Origin: an uncultured Marinoscillum sp. | GTDB taxonomy: Bacteria > Bacteroidota > Bacteroidia > Cytophagales > Cyclobacteriaceae | DNA: 32,030 bases | NCBI GenBank assembly: GCA_902605755.1 | Contig: CACLDR010000022.1 | Span: forward strand, 1-32,030 | Reading direction: 5' to 3' | Shown here: positions 9,324-18,457 of the stretch, piece by piece | How the letters are laid out: each line of letters starts with the position of its first letter | Numbering within the stretch: position 1 is the stretch's first letter | Notes under the pieces: model-generated | Told to the model about the DNA's origin: nothing | Seen by the model: the letters and a program-made list of their open reading frames with translations, nothing else | Database searches by the model: none | Made by a program: the position numbers and the translations under genes

Positions 9324-10397
9324 ATGTTGCGCCTCGAATATAAACCCTATACCTTAAATTTTAAATTTATTGCAATTACAAGTCGCGGACCTATGAAAAA
9401 AAGGAAAGTTTGGTTTTTAAGAGTTTGGGATACCAGCAGTCTGGGTTCATCAGGTATTGGCGAAGTTGCTCCGTTACACGATTTATCAATTGATCCCATT
9501 GATAAAATTCCTCAAAAACTAAGGGAGTTAGTGAGTGAAATAGAGTATCATGAAACACCTAACTCTATTCAACAGGTTTATGCCTTGGCAAAAACTCTTG
9601 CCAGTATATATCCATCCATTAGAATGGGGCTGGAAATGGCATTTTTAGATATGATGCAAAGCAGTATGAGACAATGGTTTAAATCACCCTTTATTCAAAG
9701 TAAAATACAGATTAAAACCAATGGATTAATATGGATGGGTGATGAGATTTTCATGCGTGATCAGATTCAAGAAAAGATAAATTTAGGTTTTGATTGTTTC
9801 AAATTAAAAATAGGGGCTTTGGATTTTAAAAAAGAATTACAACTTGTGTCTTTTTTACGAAAACTTTCTTCAAAAATTATTATCCGATTAGATGCAAATG
9901 GAGCCTTTACGCCTCGGGAAGCTTTAGATAAGTTAAATGAATTAAGTGAGTTTAATATTCACTCTATAGAGCAACCGATTCAAAAAGGTCAGTGGAAAAA
10001 TATGAATGATCTTTGTAAATTGAGTAAGATTCCTATTGCACTAGATGAAGAACTTATTGGTATTGAGGAAAATTTAAATAAGAAAGCATTATTGGATCAA
10101 ATTAAGCCTGCTTACATTATTTTAAAGCCCAGTCTCTTGGGAGGATTTATGGAATCCGACCAATGGATTGAGTTAGCTGAAGATCGTAATATTGGATGGT
10201 GGGTAACGTCAGCTTTGGAATCGAATCTTGGGCTGAATGCGATTTCCCAGTTTGTTGGTCAATATCCAAATTTGTCTTATCAAGGTTTAGGAACAGGATC
10301 GCTTTATCTTAATAATTTTGCCTCTAGGGCCTCTTTGACTGGTTTGAAAATGACTTATTCTGAAACTGATTTTGATGAATTACCTTTTGACAATTAA
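9324..10397 (+). CDS. menC: o-succinylbenzoate synthase (enolase superfamily)
   Basis: MenC dehydrates SHCHC to o-succinylbenzoate in menaquinone synthesis. The protein has 357 residues with the enolase-superfamily capping domain and (beta/alpha)7 barrel. Visible catalytic set: KLK with Lys162 as base, metal ligands Asp190 (RLDANG), Glu216 (SIEQP) and Asp241 (ALDEE), and Lys268 (LKPSLLGG). The Bacteroidota MenC signatures NGLIWMG, TSALESNLGLNAISQ and GLGTG are present. The related dipeptide epimerases share the fold, but the NGLIWMG and LKPSLLGG segments favour MenC. The start fits the family's usual N-terminus (LEYKPYTLNFKF). No other men gene is in the window. Menaquinone is the usual Bacteroidota respiratory quinone. 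Confidence 0.88.
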   Translation: MLRLEYKPYTLNFKFIAITSRGPMKKRKVWFLRVWDTSSLGSSGIGEVAPLHDLSIDPIDKIPQKLRELVSEIEYHETPNSIQQVYALAKTLASIYPSIRMGLEMAFLDMMQSSMRQWFKSPFIQSKIQIKTNGLIWMGDEIFMRDQIQEKINLGFDCFKLKIGALDFKKELQLVSFLRKLSSKIIIRLDANGAFTPREALDKLNELSEFNIHSIEQPIQKGQWKNMNDLCKLSKIPIALDEELIGIEENLNKKALLDQIKPAYIILKPSLLGGFMESDQWIELAEDRNIGWWVTSALESNLGLNAISQFVGQYPNLSYQGLGTGSLYLNNFASRASLTGLKMTYSETDFDELPFDN

Positions 10398-10406
10398 TTT
10401 AACTTT

Positions 10407-10598
10407 ATGAAGTCTTACATTTTAGCCGAATTCAATTGGAAAGAAATTAAAAAGAAGTCAGTTGATCTTTCCACTCTTCCATGGTGAGCCACTGGGGAGC
10501 ATAACTACTATTTACCCTATTGCATAGATGTTTATGATGGAAATGCTGTTGGTATGAATTTGCCAATAAAGCTTGGGGAAAAAAGCCCTTTTTTTTGA
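10407..10598 (+). pseudogene. creatininase-family amidohydrolase, broken remnant
   Basis: Ten bases after menC, an ATG opens MKSYILAEFNWKEIKKK and continues to STLPW, then hits TGA at 10485-10487. Reading on in the same frame gives ATGEHNYYLPYCIDVYDGNA before the similarity fades into a second TGA at 10596-10598. Together this is the N-terminus of a creatinine amidohydrolase (family pattern LPWGATEQHNYHLPYxTD), with the conserved Gly codon turned into a stop. The metal-binding Glu and His of the GEHN segment are still readable. About 190 bp survive, where intact family members have about 250 residues. The 400 bp to the next gene hold no further clear match. Recoding of TGA is not supported, because the frame also degrades downstream and other genes here use TGA as stop. 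Confidence 0.8.
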
Positions 10599-11000
10599 TG
10601 AAGTTATAATTAAATTGGCGACAATGTACATTGAAGTTTTTCAAGCTGAAACAACAAATTTATTTGAATAATGTTGACAATAAAGTATCATTTGTAGAGG
10701 TATTAAAAAGGGTTTTGTTTATTAGATCATATTAAAAAATTTATAATGTAAACAATTGTTATTAAATAATTAGAGAAATAAGGATTCGTTTAGACATATT
10801 GTTCATTAGGTCATCTTTCCAAAGCATATAAATTTTCAAAAGAAAGATTTATCAATTTATGGTTTGCATTAACTTTTAAGACAAATTAATTATAAAATCT
10901 ATCTCTATACGGTATATTTTTTTGAAAAATTCGTATCAAATTTTGGTTAAATGACAAAAAAATAAAAAAGCTTCTGAGGATTTCAACTTGGAAAAGTATA
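10599..11000. other. intergenic region, about 400 bp, probable decayed creatininase tail
   Basis: No intact gene is visible. The stretch is very AT-rich with a 10-bp palindrome AACAATTGTT at 10751-10760. A short plus-strand frame near 10616-10672 (ATMYIEVFQAETTNLFE) could be a scrap of the creatininase C-terminus, but the match is too short to assert. Confidence 0.3.
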
Positions 11001-11480
11001 TTAATTTCTGCGCTTAAAATAAAATCGGGTTATGTAAATACCATTTTTATCATCCTCGCTGCCCACGGCTTCTACTCCTGCGACAATGTTTACTAATTCC
11101 CAACCGTCATTAAGCATGGTACTAACCTTATTATTAATTAATGCATCATTAGCCGCAATATTTTGAAATCTGATACCTACAATATTGAAAAAGTTCAAGA
11201 GTTTGGTTTCTTCATACTCATTGGCTCGAATTTCCTGGCGATCTGATTTGTTTCTTGATTGTAATCCTGGCGATTTTATACTGGTATATTCTTTGTAATC
11301 ACGTGGCTCTAGTGAATTGATGATTCTTGACCTTCCTAATCCGTTAGGAATGATTGACTCTACGACTGTAAAAGAAGTAAATTCAAATTGTGGAGAAGTT
11401 TCATTTGCTTGATTAAATGCGGCGATTAAAATGAGTAACATAACACCCATAATAAATTGACTTAGTTTAATATCATTCAT
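11001..11480 (-). CDS. small exported protein, function unknown
   Basis: A 159-residue protein with an N-terminal signal peptide or anchor (core FIMGVMLLILIAAF, residues 9-22). The mature part has the order FTVVESIIPNGLGRSRII, a polar linker, LLNFFNIVGIRFQNIAANDALI, NDGWELVNIVAGVE and a final ITRFYFKRR. The pattern of a GWEL-type turn followed by a beta-strand ending in basic residues recalls small DUF4177-like proteins. I recall similar unnamed proteins in Cytophagales/Saprospiria but no function. TAAGTTTG on the minus strand (11517-11524) fits the Bacteroidota -7 consensus, 37 bp upstream of the start. It stands alone between two gene-poor stretches. Confidence 0.7.
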   Translation of the reverse strand: MNDIKLSQFIMGVMLLILIAAFNQANETSPQFEFTSFTVVESIIPNGLGRSRIINSLEPRDYKEYTSIKSPGLQSRNKSDRQEIRANEYEETKLLNFFNIVGIRFQNIAANDALINNKVSTMLNDGWELVNIVAGVEAVGSEDDKNGIYITRFYFKRRN

Positions 11481-12185
11481 TTTTATAATGTTTTGTCAAA
11501 TTGTTAAATATAACACCAAACTTAACTCAGCACCAAGGGTAAGACTTAGGAATTATTTAAATATAACTTGGAGGTCTACTTGATTTGTCATTGGGTTATT
11601 AGAACTTCTGGACTTGATAGAGTAAATATTTTCGATTCAAATCTAATTCTTTTGATTTATTTACAATGTTATAATTTTTTTATCATTGTAGCTCCCAATG
11701 AAATTTTATTTAATGTAAGATTTTCAAAGATCTTACCTAATATTCATGATGCTTTAGCCGAATGGTAAGGGTGAAAAAGATAAATAGTATTTTGTAAATG
11801 ATATTTAAATTAAGTATTTTACTTTAAACTTTTTTAATTTGTTATCTACTTAAATATCTGGATTTCATCAAAAAATTAAACATTTTAGAACTTTCAAGTG
11901 GCTCATTAATTTTAAGTTGATAGTCTATTTTTTAAGTTGATAGTTACTGATTAAGTTCAATAATAGTCTAACATTTATTTATTACATCATACAATTATTT
12001 AAATTTATTTTGTCCACTCCTTATTGATTTAGGCTTGTATAACTTATTGCCATACTATTATTATTTTTAATAAGGGATTTTTAATTTCTATTGCTCGTTG
12101 AGCTGAGTATATTTACTTTTATGATATTAGTCCTTTAAACTATAAATTTCTTCAATTTCAATTATGACATTTCGTAATTTTTGAT
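11481..12185. other. gene-free region, 705 bp
   Basis: This lies between divergent genes: the small exported protein and the PIG-L deacetylase. A 66-codon plus-strand frame starting with TTG at 11568 has no domain, no good leader and no typical composition, so I leave it out. A 7-bp-stem hairpin (GTAAGAT 11715-11721, ATCTTAC 11730-11736) has no T-run after it and is not a good terminator. A 15-bp direct repeat is at 11910-11944. Confidence 0.4.
11910..11944. repeat. 15-bp direct repeat, 20-bp period
   Basis: ttttaagttgatagt occurs exactly at 11910-11924 and 11930-11944, separated by 5 bp, about 240 bp upstream of the PIG-L deacetylase start. Each copy contains AAGTTGATA, a partial fit to the LytTR half-site. 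It may be a regulator site or simple slippage. Confidence 0.8.
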
Positions 12186-14678
12186 ATGCAGCATAAAAGT
12201 AGTATAATCACCTTCAGTTGTTGGTTATTGACATACTTACTGACAGCACAATCAGTCGATAAAATTTCTTCAGGCGAAGTCAAACAATTATTAAAAAAGT
12301 TAAATATACTTGGTTCAGTTCTGTACGTGGCAGCACACCCAGATGATGAAAATACAAGACTTATAGCCTATTATGCCAATGAAAAGTTATTTAATACCGC
12401 CTATTTATCAGCGACGCGAGGTGATGGCGGACAGAATTTAATAGGTCCTGAAATTAGAGAAAACTTAGGATTAATTCGGACTCATGAACTATTGGCAGCA
12501 AGACAAATTGATGGCGGCACACAATTTTTTTCCAGAGCTAATGATTTTGGTTATTCCAAAAATCCAGATGAGACATTATCTATCTGGGATAAGGAAAAGG
12601 TATTAGAAGATTTTGTTCGAGTTATCAGGACTGTTAAACCTGATGTCATCATCACCAGATTCAATACTATATCAGGTATTACGCATGGCCATCACACAAC
12701 TTCAGCCTTGTTGGCATTGGAAGCGTTTGATCTAGCTGGTGATTCCAGTGTTTACCCTGACCAATTAAGAACTCTTGAGGTGTGGCAACCTAAAAAACTT
12801 TTTTGGAATACAAGTTCATGGTTTTATTCAAATAATCAGATTAAGTTCAATCCAAAGGGTCTATATTCAATTAATGTGGGTACTTACAATCCATATTTAG
12901 GTGTGTCGTATACCGAGATGGCTGCAAAGAGCCGTAGCATGCATAAAAGTCAAGGATTTGGATCGACAGGTTCGAGAGGTGATGAGCTGGAGTATTTGGA
13001 ATTATTACGAGGAGACAGTACTGGGAATGATGTGTTCGGAGGTATTGATACTACTTGGGGAAGGGTTAAAAAGAGTCAAAAAATAGTACAATTTTTGTCC
13101 GATGCTCAAGAAGCATATAAAGTAGAGTATCCAAAACCTACTTTGAATTATTTACTCAAAGCCAGGGAGGAGTTACTTAAAATGTCCGACCAATATTGGA
13201 AAGAAATAAAGTTAGATGAAATTAATCAGGTCATAATGGCAATCACTGGGACTTATTTGGAAGTTGTTGCAGATGATTATAGCTATGTAAGAGGTGCCAG
13301 GATTAAGTTGAGTATTGAAGCTATCAATAGGTTAGACTTCCCTATTGAATTAGTAGGACTAACCATTGAACCGTGGGGATTTAACGTTGAGTTGAATCAA
13401 TCGATGCAATTTAATCAGAAAATAGTTAATGATTACTCATTAAACATTCCTGATTCCATCGCCTTGACCTCACCTTATTGGTTAAATGAAAAAAGTAAAT
13501 TGGGTATGTATTATGTGGCTGATAAAGAGCAAATTGGTAAGGCGATCAATGGTCCAATATTACAAGCACGATTTACTTTGGCTATGGGAAATCAATATTT
13601 GGAATTGAAAAAACCAATCTATCACAAATTTACAGATGCTGTGGACGGAGAAGTTTATCGACCCATTGCCATCGTACCTGATGTGGCAATTAATGTTTCT
13701 GTTGACAATGTGGTGTTTTGGGATGAGAATTCTAAAAGTTTGAATTTTAGATTGATATCAGGTAAGGATAATGTCTCCGGTGAGTTTCATGTAGAAGTTC
13801 CGCAAGGTTGGCAAACGGATAAAAATGATATTTTATTATCCATTCCATTTAAGAATGAAGAACACTTGATTAATATTAATGTTAAGCCAAAACTTAATGC
13901 AACATCAGGGAATTTAAAAGCTTATTTTATTTCTGATGACGGTAGCGTTTCCGATCAGCAAGTACAAATTATTGCATATGAACATATTCCAGTTCAAACG
14001 GTTCTTAAGCCTGCTAAAATAGATTTAATCAAACTAAAATTGACTAAAGTAAGCTCATCTATTGGGTATATTGAAGGTGCAGGAGATGTGATTCCAGATT
14101 TGTTGAGACAAATTGGATATGAAGTGAGTATCTTGGATAAAGATGATGTTACCGTTGAGAATTTAATGCAGTTTGATGCAGTTATATTGGGTGTGCGTGC
14201 CTTCAATACTGTTGATTGGTTGGCCTATAAAAATCAAGAACTCTTTAATTACAGCTTTGAAGGTGGAACCGTAATTGTTCAGTATAATACTAATAAAAAC
14301 CTAGTAACTAAAGAGATTGCTCCCTACTCGTTGTTATTGTCAAGAGACCGTGTTTCTGTGGAAACAGCTCCGGTTAAGATTCTCGAGCCAAAGCATAAAT
14401 TAATGAATTTTCCCAATAAAATTACTATGAGTGATTTTGATGGATGGGTGCAGGAGCGGGGTTTGTATTTTTGTTCAGAGTGGGATGAGAAATTCATGCC
14501 CATTTTAAGTTCAATGGACCCTGGTGAGTCTCCGAAAAACGGAGGATTGCTTGTGGCAAGACACGGAGCGGGCTATTATATTTATAGTGGTTATTCATGG
14601 TTTAGGGAACTACCGGCAGGGGTGGAAGGAGCTTATCGAATATTCACTAATTTAATCTCTGTAGGAGAGGATTTTTAA
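12186..14678 (+). CDS. exported PIG-L/LmbE-family deacetylase with C-terminal ThuA/GATase-like domain
   Basis: A multidomain protein of 830 residues. A signal peptide (core FSCWLLTYLLTA, cleavage near AQS) leads to a PIG-L N-acetylglucosaminyl deacetylase-type domain (about 40-290). Its zinc and catalytic motif AHPDDE (His51, Asp53, Asp54) and the second motif HGHH (167-170) are intact, so Zn-dependent removal of an acetyl group from an N-acetylated sugar or conjugate is likely. A middle beta-rich part (about 370-620) follows. A Rossmann-like C-terminal domain (about 640-830; VGYIEGAGDVIPDLLRQIGY, FDAVILGVRAFN) resembles the glutamine-amidotransferase/ThuA fold. It is far larger than the BshB-type deacetylases of bacillithiol synthesis (about 240 residues). 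A symporter gene follows after 68 bp, so the pair probably handles the deacetylation product. The substrate is unknown. Confidence 0.87.
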   Translation: MQHKSSIITFSCWLLTYLLTAQSVDKISSGEVKQLLKKLNILGSVLYVAAHPDDENTRLIAYYANEKLFNTAYLSATRGDGGQNLIGPEIRENLGLIRTHELLAARQIDGGTQFFSRANDFGYSKNPDETLSIWDKEKVLEDFVRVIRTVKPDVIITRFNTISGITHGHHTTSALLALEAFDLAGDSSVYPDQLRTLEVWQPKKLFWNTSSWFYSNNQIKFNPKGLYSINVGTYNPYLGVSYTEMAAKSRSMHKSQGFGSTGSRGDELEYLELLRGDSTGNDVFGGIDTTWGRVKKSQKIVQFLSDAQEAYKVEYPKPTLNYLLKAREELLKMSDQYWKEIKLDEINQVIMAITGTYLEVVADDYSYVRGARIKLSIEAINRLDFPIELVGLTIEPWGFNVELNQSMQFNQKIVNDYSLNIPDSIALTSPYWLNEKSKLGMYYVADKEQIGKAINGPILQARFTLAMGNQYLELKKPIYHKFTDAVDGEVYRPIAIVPDVAINVSVDNVVFWDENSKSLNFRLISGKDNVSGEFHVEVPQGWQTDKNDILLSIPFKNEEHLININVKPKLNATSGNLKAYFISDDGSVSDQQVQIIAYEHIPVQTVLKPAKIDLIKLKLTKVSSSIGYIEGAGDVIPDLLRQIGYEVSILDKDDVTVENLMQFDAVILGVRAFNTVDWLAYKNQELFNYSFEGGTVIVQYNTNKNLVTKEIAPYSLLLSRDRVSVETAPVKILEPKHKLMNFPNKITMSDFDGWVQERGLYFCSEWDEKFMPILSSMDPGESPKNGGLLVARHGAGYYIYSGYSWFRELPAGVEGAYRIFTNLISVGEDF

Positions 14679-14746
14679 ATTTCATTCACTTAAGAACAAA
14701 CATCAATTAAAAGGAAAGTTAATTTTAGTAATGCTAATTTTTTAAA

Positions 14747-16441
14747 ATGAATCAACTTGATTTTTTAGTTCTCACTCTTACTCTTCTTGCCATTGTGACT
14801 TTTGGTGTTTGGAAAACACGAGGTCAAAGAAATTTAGAGAGTTATCTATTGGGAAACCACAGGATGAAATGGAGTACGATTGGTTTATCGGTTATGGCTA
14901 CGCAGGCAAGTGCTATTACGTTTATATCAACCCCGGGTCAAGCCTATGAAAGTGGTATGGGATTTGTCCAGAATTATTTTGGATTACCTTTAGCGCTTGT
15001 TATTGTATCTGTTTTTTTTATCCCAATTTATTTTAAACTAAAAGTTTACACTGCTTATGAATATCTCGAACGAAGATTTGATCTCAAAACAAGAATGTTT
15101 GGGGCATTTTTGTTTTTAATACAAAGGGGTTTGGCTTCTGGGATTACCATTTATGCTCCTTCTTTAATTTTGTCTACAATCCTGGAATGGAATATCTCTT
15201 ACACTATTTTAGGTACAGGCACTATGGTAATTATTTACACTGTCTCTGGAGGAACTAAAGCTGTCAGCATCACTCAAAGGCAGCAGATGGGTGTAATCAT
15301 GGGAGGAATGTTTGTTGCTTTTGGTTATATCTTGTATTATGTAACTGATTTTATAAGTCTGACAGAAGCTATAGAAGTTGCAGGTATTCTTGGTAAAACA
15401 GATGCCATTGACTTTGATTTTAGCTTTGAGAAAAGGTACACCATTTGGTCTGGATTAATGGCAGGTTTGGTTTTGCAATTATCTTATTTTGGTACAGATC
15501 AAAGTCAGGTTCAGAGGTATCTTGCAGGAAAAAATATTAAGGAAAGTCGCATGGGGTTGATGTTCAATGCCATCTTGAAAATTCCTATGCAATTCTTTAT
15601 CCTTTTTGTAGGTGTAATGGTTTATGTCTTTTATATTTTTTATATACCGCCAATCCATTTCAATGATCAATCTTTAGTAGTCATAAGAGAAAGTGTAGCA
15701 CGCGATCAATTGATTACTATTGAAAATTCTTATAATGATTTGATTTTGAAGCGTAAGAATCTTACTTTATCCTATACTGAAGAGAGCAGTACGGTAAAAA
15801 AGCTTCAATTGAAAAATGACTTGATTAATATTGATGCAGAGCAAGAAGTTATGCGCAATAATGTAAAAGATTTAATTACGAAGGTAGATCCTGAATTATC
15901 AACTAAAGATTCGGACTATGTCTTTTTAACTTTTATTCTAGGCTATTTGCCAAATGGATTTATCGGCTTATTGATTGCTGTTATTCTTTCTGCTTCTATG
16001 TCTTCTACTTCTTCTGAACTCAATTCTTTAGCTAGTACGAGTACAGTTGACCTTTATCAAAGAATAATTAAACGAAAAGATTTGGATAAAAATTATCTGA
16101 GCGCGTCTAAATGGATAACTTTTATCTGGGGTGTTTTAGCTATTGTATTTGCCTTCATCGCAAGTAATTCTGAAAATTTAATTGAGACGGTAAATATTAT
16201 AGGTTCTGTTTTTTATGGAACTATTTTAGGTATCTTCCTTGTCGCATTTTTTATCAAGCGAGTTCAAGGAAATGCAGTTTTTATTGCTGCAATAATTGCT
16301 GAATCCATGGTGATTGCTTGTCATTTCCTAAATGTTAATGGTTATTTTTCGATAGGTTATTTGTGGTACAACGCTATCGGAGTATTTCTCACCATTATTA
16401 TAGCTTGGCTGTTGAGCTTTCTGGAAGCGAAGTCTTTGTAA
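14747..16441 (+). CDS. sodium:solute symporter (SSS family)
   Basis: An inner-membrane transporter of 564 residues with about a dozen hydrophobic segments and the SSS/LeuT-fold signatures: N-terminal LVLTLTLLAIVTFGVWKT, SVMATQASAITFISTPGQAY, FGLPLALVIVSVF, YEYLERRFD, VSGGTKAVSITQRQQ and, late, SASMSSTSSELNSLASTSTVDLY carrying the Ser/Thr cluster of the Na2 sodium site. Between about residues 320 and 385 there is a hydrophilic, coiled-coil-like insert of Lys, Glu and Asn residues that interrupts the membrane part and appears longer than usual. It probably forms an operon with the PIG-L deacetylase upstream and may import the freed amino sugar or acid. Substrate inference is only from context. 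Confidence 0.88.
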   Translation: MNQLDFLVLTLTLLAIVTFGVWKTRGQRNLESYLLGNHRMKWSTIGLSVMATQASAITFISTPGQAYESGMGFVQNYFGLPLALVIVSVFFIPIYFKLKVYTAYEYLERRFDLKTRMFGAFLFLIQRGLASGITIYAPSLILSTILEWNISYTILGTGTMVIIYTVSGGTKAVSITQRQQMGVIMGGMFVAFGYILYYVTDFISLTEAIEVAGILGKTDAIDFDFSFEKRYTIWSGLMAGLVLQLSYFGTDQSQVQRYLAGKNIKESRMGLMFNAILKIPMQFFILFVGVMVYVFYIFYIPPIHFNDQSLVVIRESVARDQLITIENSYNDLILKRKNLTLSYTEESSTVKKLQLKNDLINIDAEQEVMRNNVKDLITKVDPELSTKDSDYVFLTFILGYLPNGFIGLLIAVILSASMSSTSSELNSLASTSTVDLYQRIIKRKDLDKNYLSASKWITFIWGVLAIVFAFIASNSENLIETVNIIGSVFYGTILGIFLVAFFIKRVQGNAVFIAAIIAESMVIACHFLNVNGYFSIGYLWYNAIGVFLTIIIAWLLSFLEAKSL

Positions 16442-16521
16442 TCAAGATTAATATCCAAAACCAAAAAAAAGCATATTAAATGGATTAACCTTTTTCTGCA
16501 TTTTTATATTGAAATTTTAAA

Positions 16522-17382
16522 TTATTTACTTTTCAATTTTTTAATAAAATCTTCATTAATTTTAATATAAGGTTTAGCGCCTGCTGCCTTTGCCTTTTTA
16601 AGAGATTCCTTAGTAGTTATGAGAGCTTCTTTGTTCATTCCTAAACCTGCTTGAATTTGTGCTAATTTACTCAAATGGAAGTATTTACGATTATTTTCAA
16701 CAGTTAAGAAGAGCTGTGCCCATGATAATGCCTGTTTGAGATCTTTTCCTGTTTCAAGGTAATATGACGCAGCATTCATATAATTAGATAAATTTACTTT
16801 TGTTTTTTGTTCAATCTCTTCCATTACAATTTCATCAAAGCTGACTTCTATTGGAACCTTCCAAGAGGCATCAGCCCACTGAAAGTGAATATTGGCCTGG
16901 GTGTTATCTATAGATAAGTCAGAGATTTGAAAAGTTAGAGTCTCAATCATAGCTGATGACTTAATATTATCAACTTTTATATTGACTACTATTTTATCAT
17001 CCTCTATTTTTGAAAAGTTTGATCCTATGCTTGGATCTTCATAAAGTATAAAATCAAATTGATTTTCACCTGGTCTGGTTAAGATTAGATAAGTACCTGC
17101 AGAGACCTCGATACCACCAATTTTGGCTGAAGTACTAAAGGTGATTTTTGTACCCGAATTAGCACCTGTGCGCCACAAATCGCCGTACTCAAGTAAAGCA
17201 TTCCTATCTGGGCCAAATATTTTTCTTCCTTTCATTTTAGGTCTGAAGTACTCTATGGATATCTCAGTAAGTCCCACCATGGTCATAACTGATGCTGCAG
17301 AACTTCCGGCAGGTATATTTATTTGTGCATGTAGATTCAATAGCAAGAGCATTGTCAAGCTTGAAGTAATATATTTATACAT
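16522..17382 (-). CDS. DUF2911-domain exported protein
   Basis: A protein of about 286 residues. The chosen start (ATG complementary to 17380-17382) gives a signal peptide MYKYITSSLTMLLLLNLHAQ; the in-frame start at 17445 only adds a polar, unlikely N-terminus. The first half is a DUF2911 beta domain: GLTEISIEYFRPKMKGR, GDLWRTGANSGTKITF, GIEVSAGTYLILTRPG and FDFILYEDP. The second half (about 175-286) is helical, of tetratricopeptide character (LSNYMNAASYYLE, LAQIQAGLGMNKEALITTKE). DUF2911 proteins are widespread secreted proteins in Bacteroidota with no established activity. It ends convergently with the symporter and diverges from the 2-hydroxyacid dehydrogenase. Confidence 0.86.
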   Translation of the reverse strand: MYKYITSSLTMLLLLNLHAQINIPAGSSAASVMTMVGLTEISIEYFRPKMKGRKIFGPDRNALLEYGDLWRTGANSGTKITFSTSAKIGGIEVSAGTYLILTRPGENQFDFILYEDPSIGSNFSKIEDDKIVVNIKVDNIKSSAMIETLTFQISDLSIDNTQANIHFQWADASWKVPIEVSFDEIVMEEIEQKTKVNLSNYMNAASYYLETGKDLKQALSWAQLFLTVENNRKYFHLSKLAQIQAGLGMNKEALITTKESLKKAKAAGAKPYIKINEDFIKKLKSK

Positions 17383-17511
17383 GGAGATTTTGTTTGTTAA
17401 CTTTTCTGAACTAATAATTAGTTTAAAATTAATAGAATTATTCATGAATTTAAAATACTTTATACCCCAAAATTTGAATCGATTATAAATATATTTGAAC
17501 TTTATTTTGCT

Positions 17512-18435
17512 ATGGCAATTTTAATTGATTCTGTTTCAAAAAATTTAAATCCATGGTTATTGGCATTCAAGTCTTATGATGATCAAGAGGAAATCTTTTG
17601 TTTTGATGATGCTGTAGACCTTAAAAAAATTACTACTGCTGTGGTTTGGAATCACAGATCAGGACTTTTTAAGTTACTTCCTAATTTAAAATTGATTGCT
17701 TCTTTAGGAGCAGGGGTTGATCATATTATGAATGATCCTGATATTCCTGATGATACATTAATTACTAGAGTTGTTGGTGACGGATTGAGTGGTCCGATGT
17801 CTAATTTTTGTATTGGAGCTATTTTACATCACCAACGGCAATTTGATAAGTATTTAATAGACAAATCGAATAAAATTTGGGATCAAGAACCTAATCCAGA
17901 GAGAGGGATGAATGTTGGAATCATGGGTATGGGTGCCTTAGGTACTGATCTGGCCCAAAAACTCATTATTCTAGGATTCAAAGTATTTGGCTTAAGTAAA
18001 TCAAGAAAAAATATTTCTAATGTTGTAAGTTATCTTGATTCTGAACTGGACGTATTTCTTGGGAAAATAAATATTTTAGTAGTCATGTTGCCAGCCACTG
18101 AATCGACCCGAGGTATATTGTCCAAAAGATTATTTGATAGACTTAATAAAGATACTTATTTGATTAATGTAGCCAGAGGACATCATCAGGTTAATGAAGA
18201 TATTATTGATGCTATTGAGGAAAGGCAATTATCTGGAGCATTTTTAGATGTATTTCCTGAGGAGCCCCTTTCAAAACGAAGCCCTTTATGGAACCATCCC
18301 AAGATAATGATCACTCCCCATATTGCTGTAGTCACAAAAATTAATGAGGCGGTACCTCAAATAATAGCATCACATAGAAAGGTGATGGCAGGAGAATTAC
18401 CTGAAATATTAGTAGATAGAATAAAGGGTTATTGA
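17512..18435 (+). CDS. D-2-hydroxyacid dehydrogenase, glyoxylate/hydroxypyruvate reductase A-like
   Basis: A cytoplasmic NAD(P)H-dependent reductase of 307 residues, near the length of E. coli GhrA (312), which reduces glyoxylate and hydroxypyruvate. Seen: the substrate loop SLGAGVDHI, the cofactor motif GIMGMGALG (136-144), and the catalytic triad Arg222 (VARG), Glu251 (FPEEPL) and His270 (TPHIA). The N-terminal half is shorter than in serine- or lactate-type dehydrogenases, which again suits GhrA. TATATTTG at 17490-17497 fits the Bacteroidota -7 box but lies only 14 bp before the ATG. An AATCGATT palindrome (17477-17484) sits just before it. The OmpA-like gene follows after 22 bp and is probably co-transcribed, although no functional link is evident. 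Confidence 0.85.
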   Translation: MAILIDSVSKNLNPWLLAFKSYDDQEEIFCFDDAVDLKKITTAVVWNHRSGLFKLLPNLKLIASLGAGVDHIMNDPDIPDDTLITRVVGDGLSGPMSNFCIGAILHHQRQFDKYLIDKSNKIWDQEPNPERGMNVGIMGMGALGTDLAQKLIILGFKVFGLSKSRKNISNVVSYLDSELDVFLGKINILVVMLPATESTRGILSKRLFDRLNKDTYLINVARGHHQVNEDIIDAIEERQLSGAFLDVFPEEPLSKRSPLWNHPKIMITPHIAVVTKINEAVPQIIASHRKVMAGELPEILVDRIKGY

Positions 18436-18457
18436 GGTTGATTAAGGAATATAAAGT

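Noticed and set aside
10485-10487. TGA at a conserved Gly position as evidence for a TGA=Gly genetic code or selenocysteine
   Set aside because: The frame degrades further downstream, intact genes here end in TGA (the lactonase, the 2-hydroxyacid dehydrogenase), and the M28 wreck has TAA stops, so ordinary pseudogene decay explains it.
10447-10644. 65-codon minus-strand frame
   Set aside because: It is the antisense shadow of the creatininase remnant, whose plus-strand reading matches a known family.
10751-10760. AACAATTGTT palindrome
   Set aside because: Short, AT-only arms, not placed close to a start codon; expected by chance in such DNA.
11715-11736. 7-bp-stem hairpin as a terminator
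   Set aside because: No T-run follows and no gene ends nearby on the plus strand.
11568-11768. 66-codon plus-strand frame with TTG start
   Set aside because: No domain, poor context and an unlikely start; treated as noncoding.
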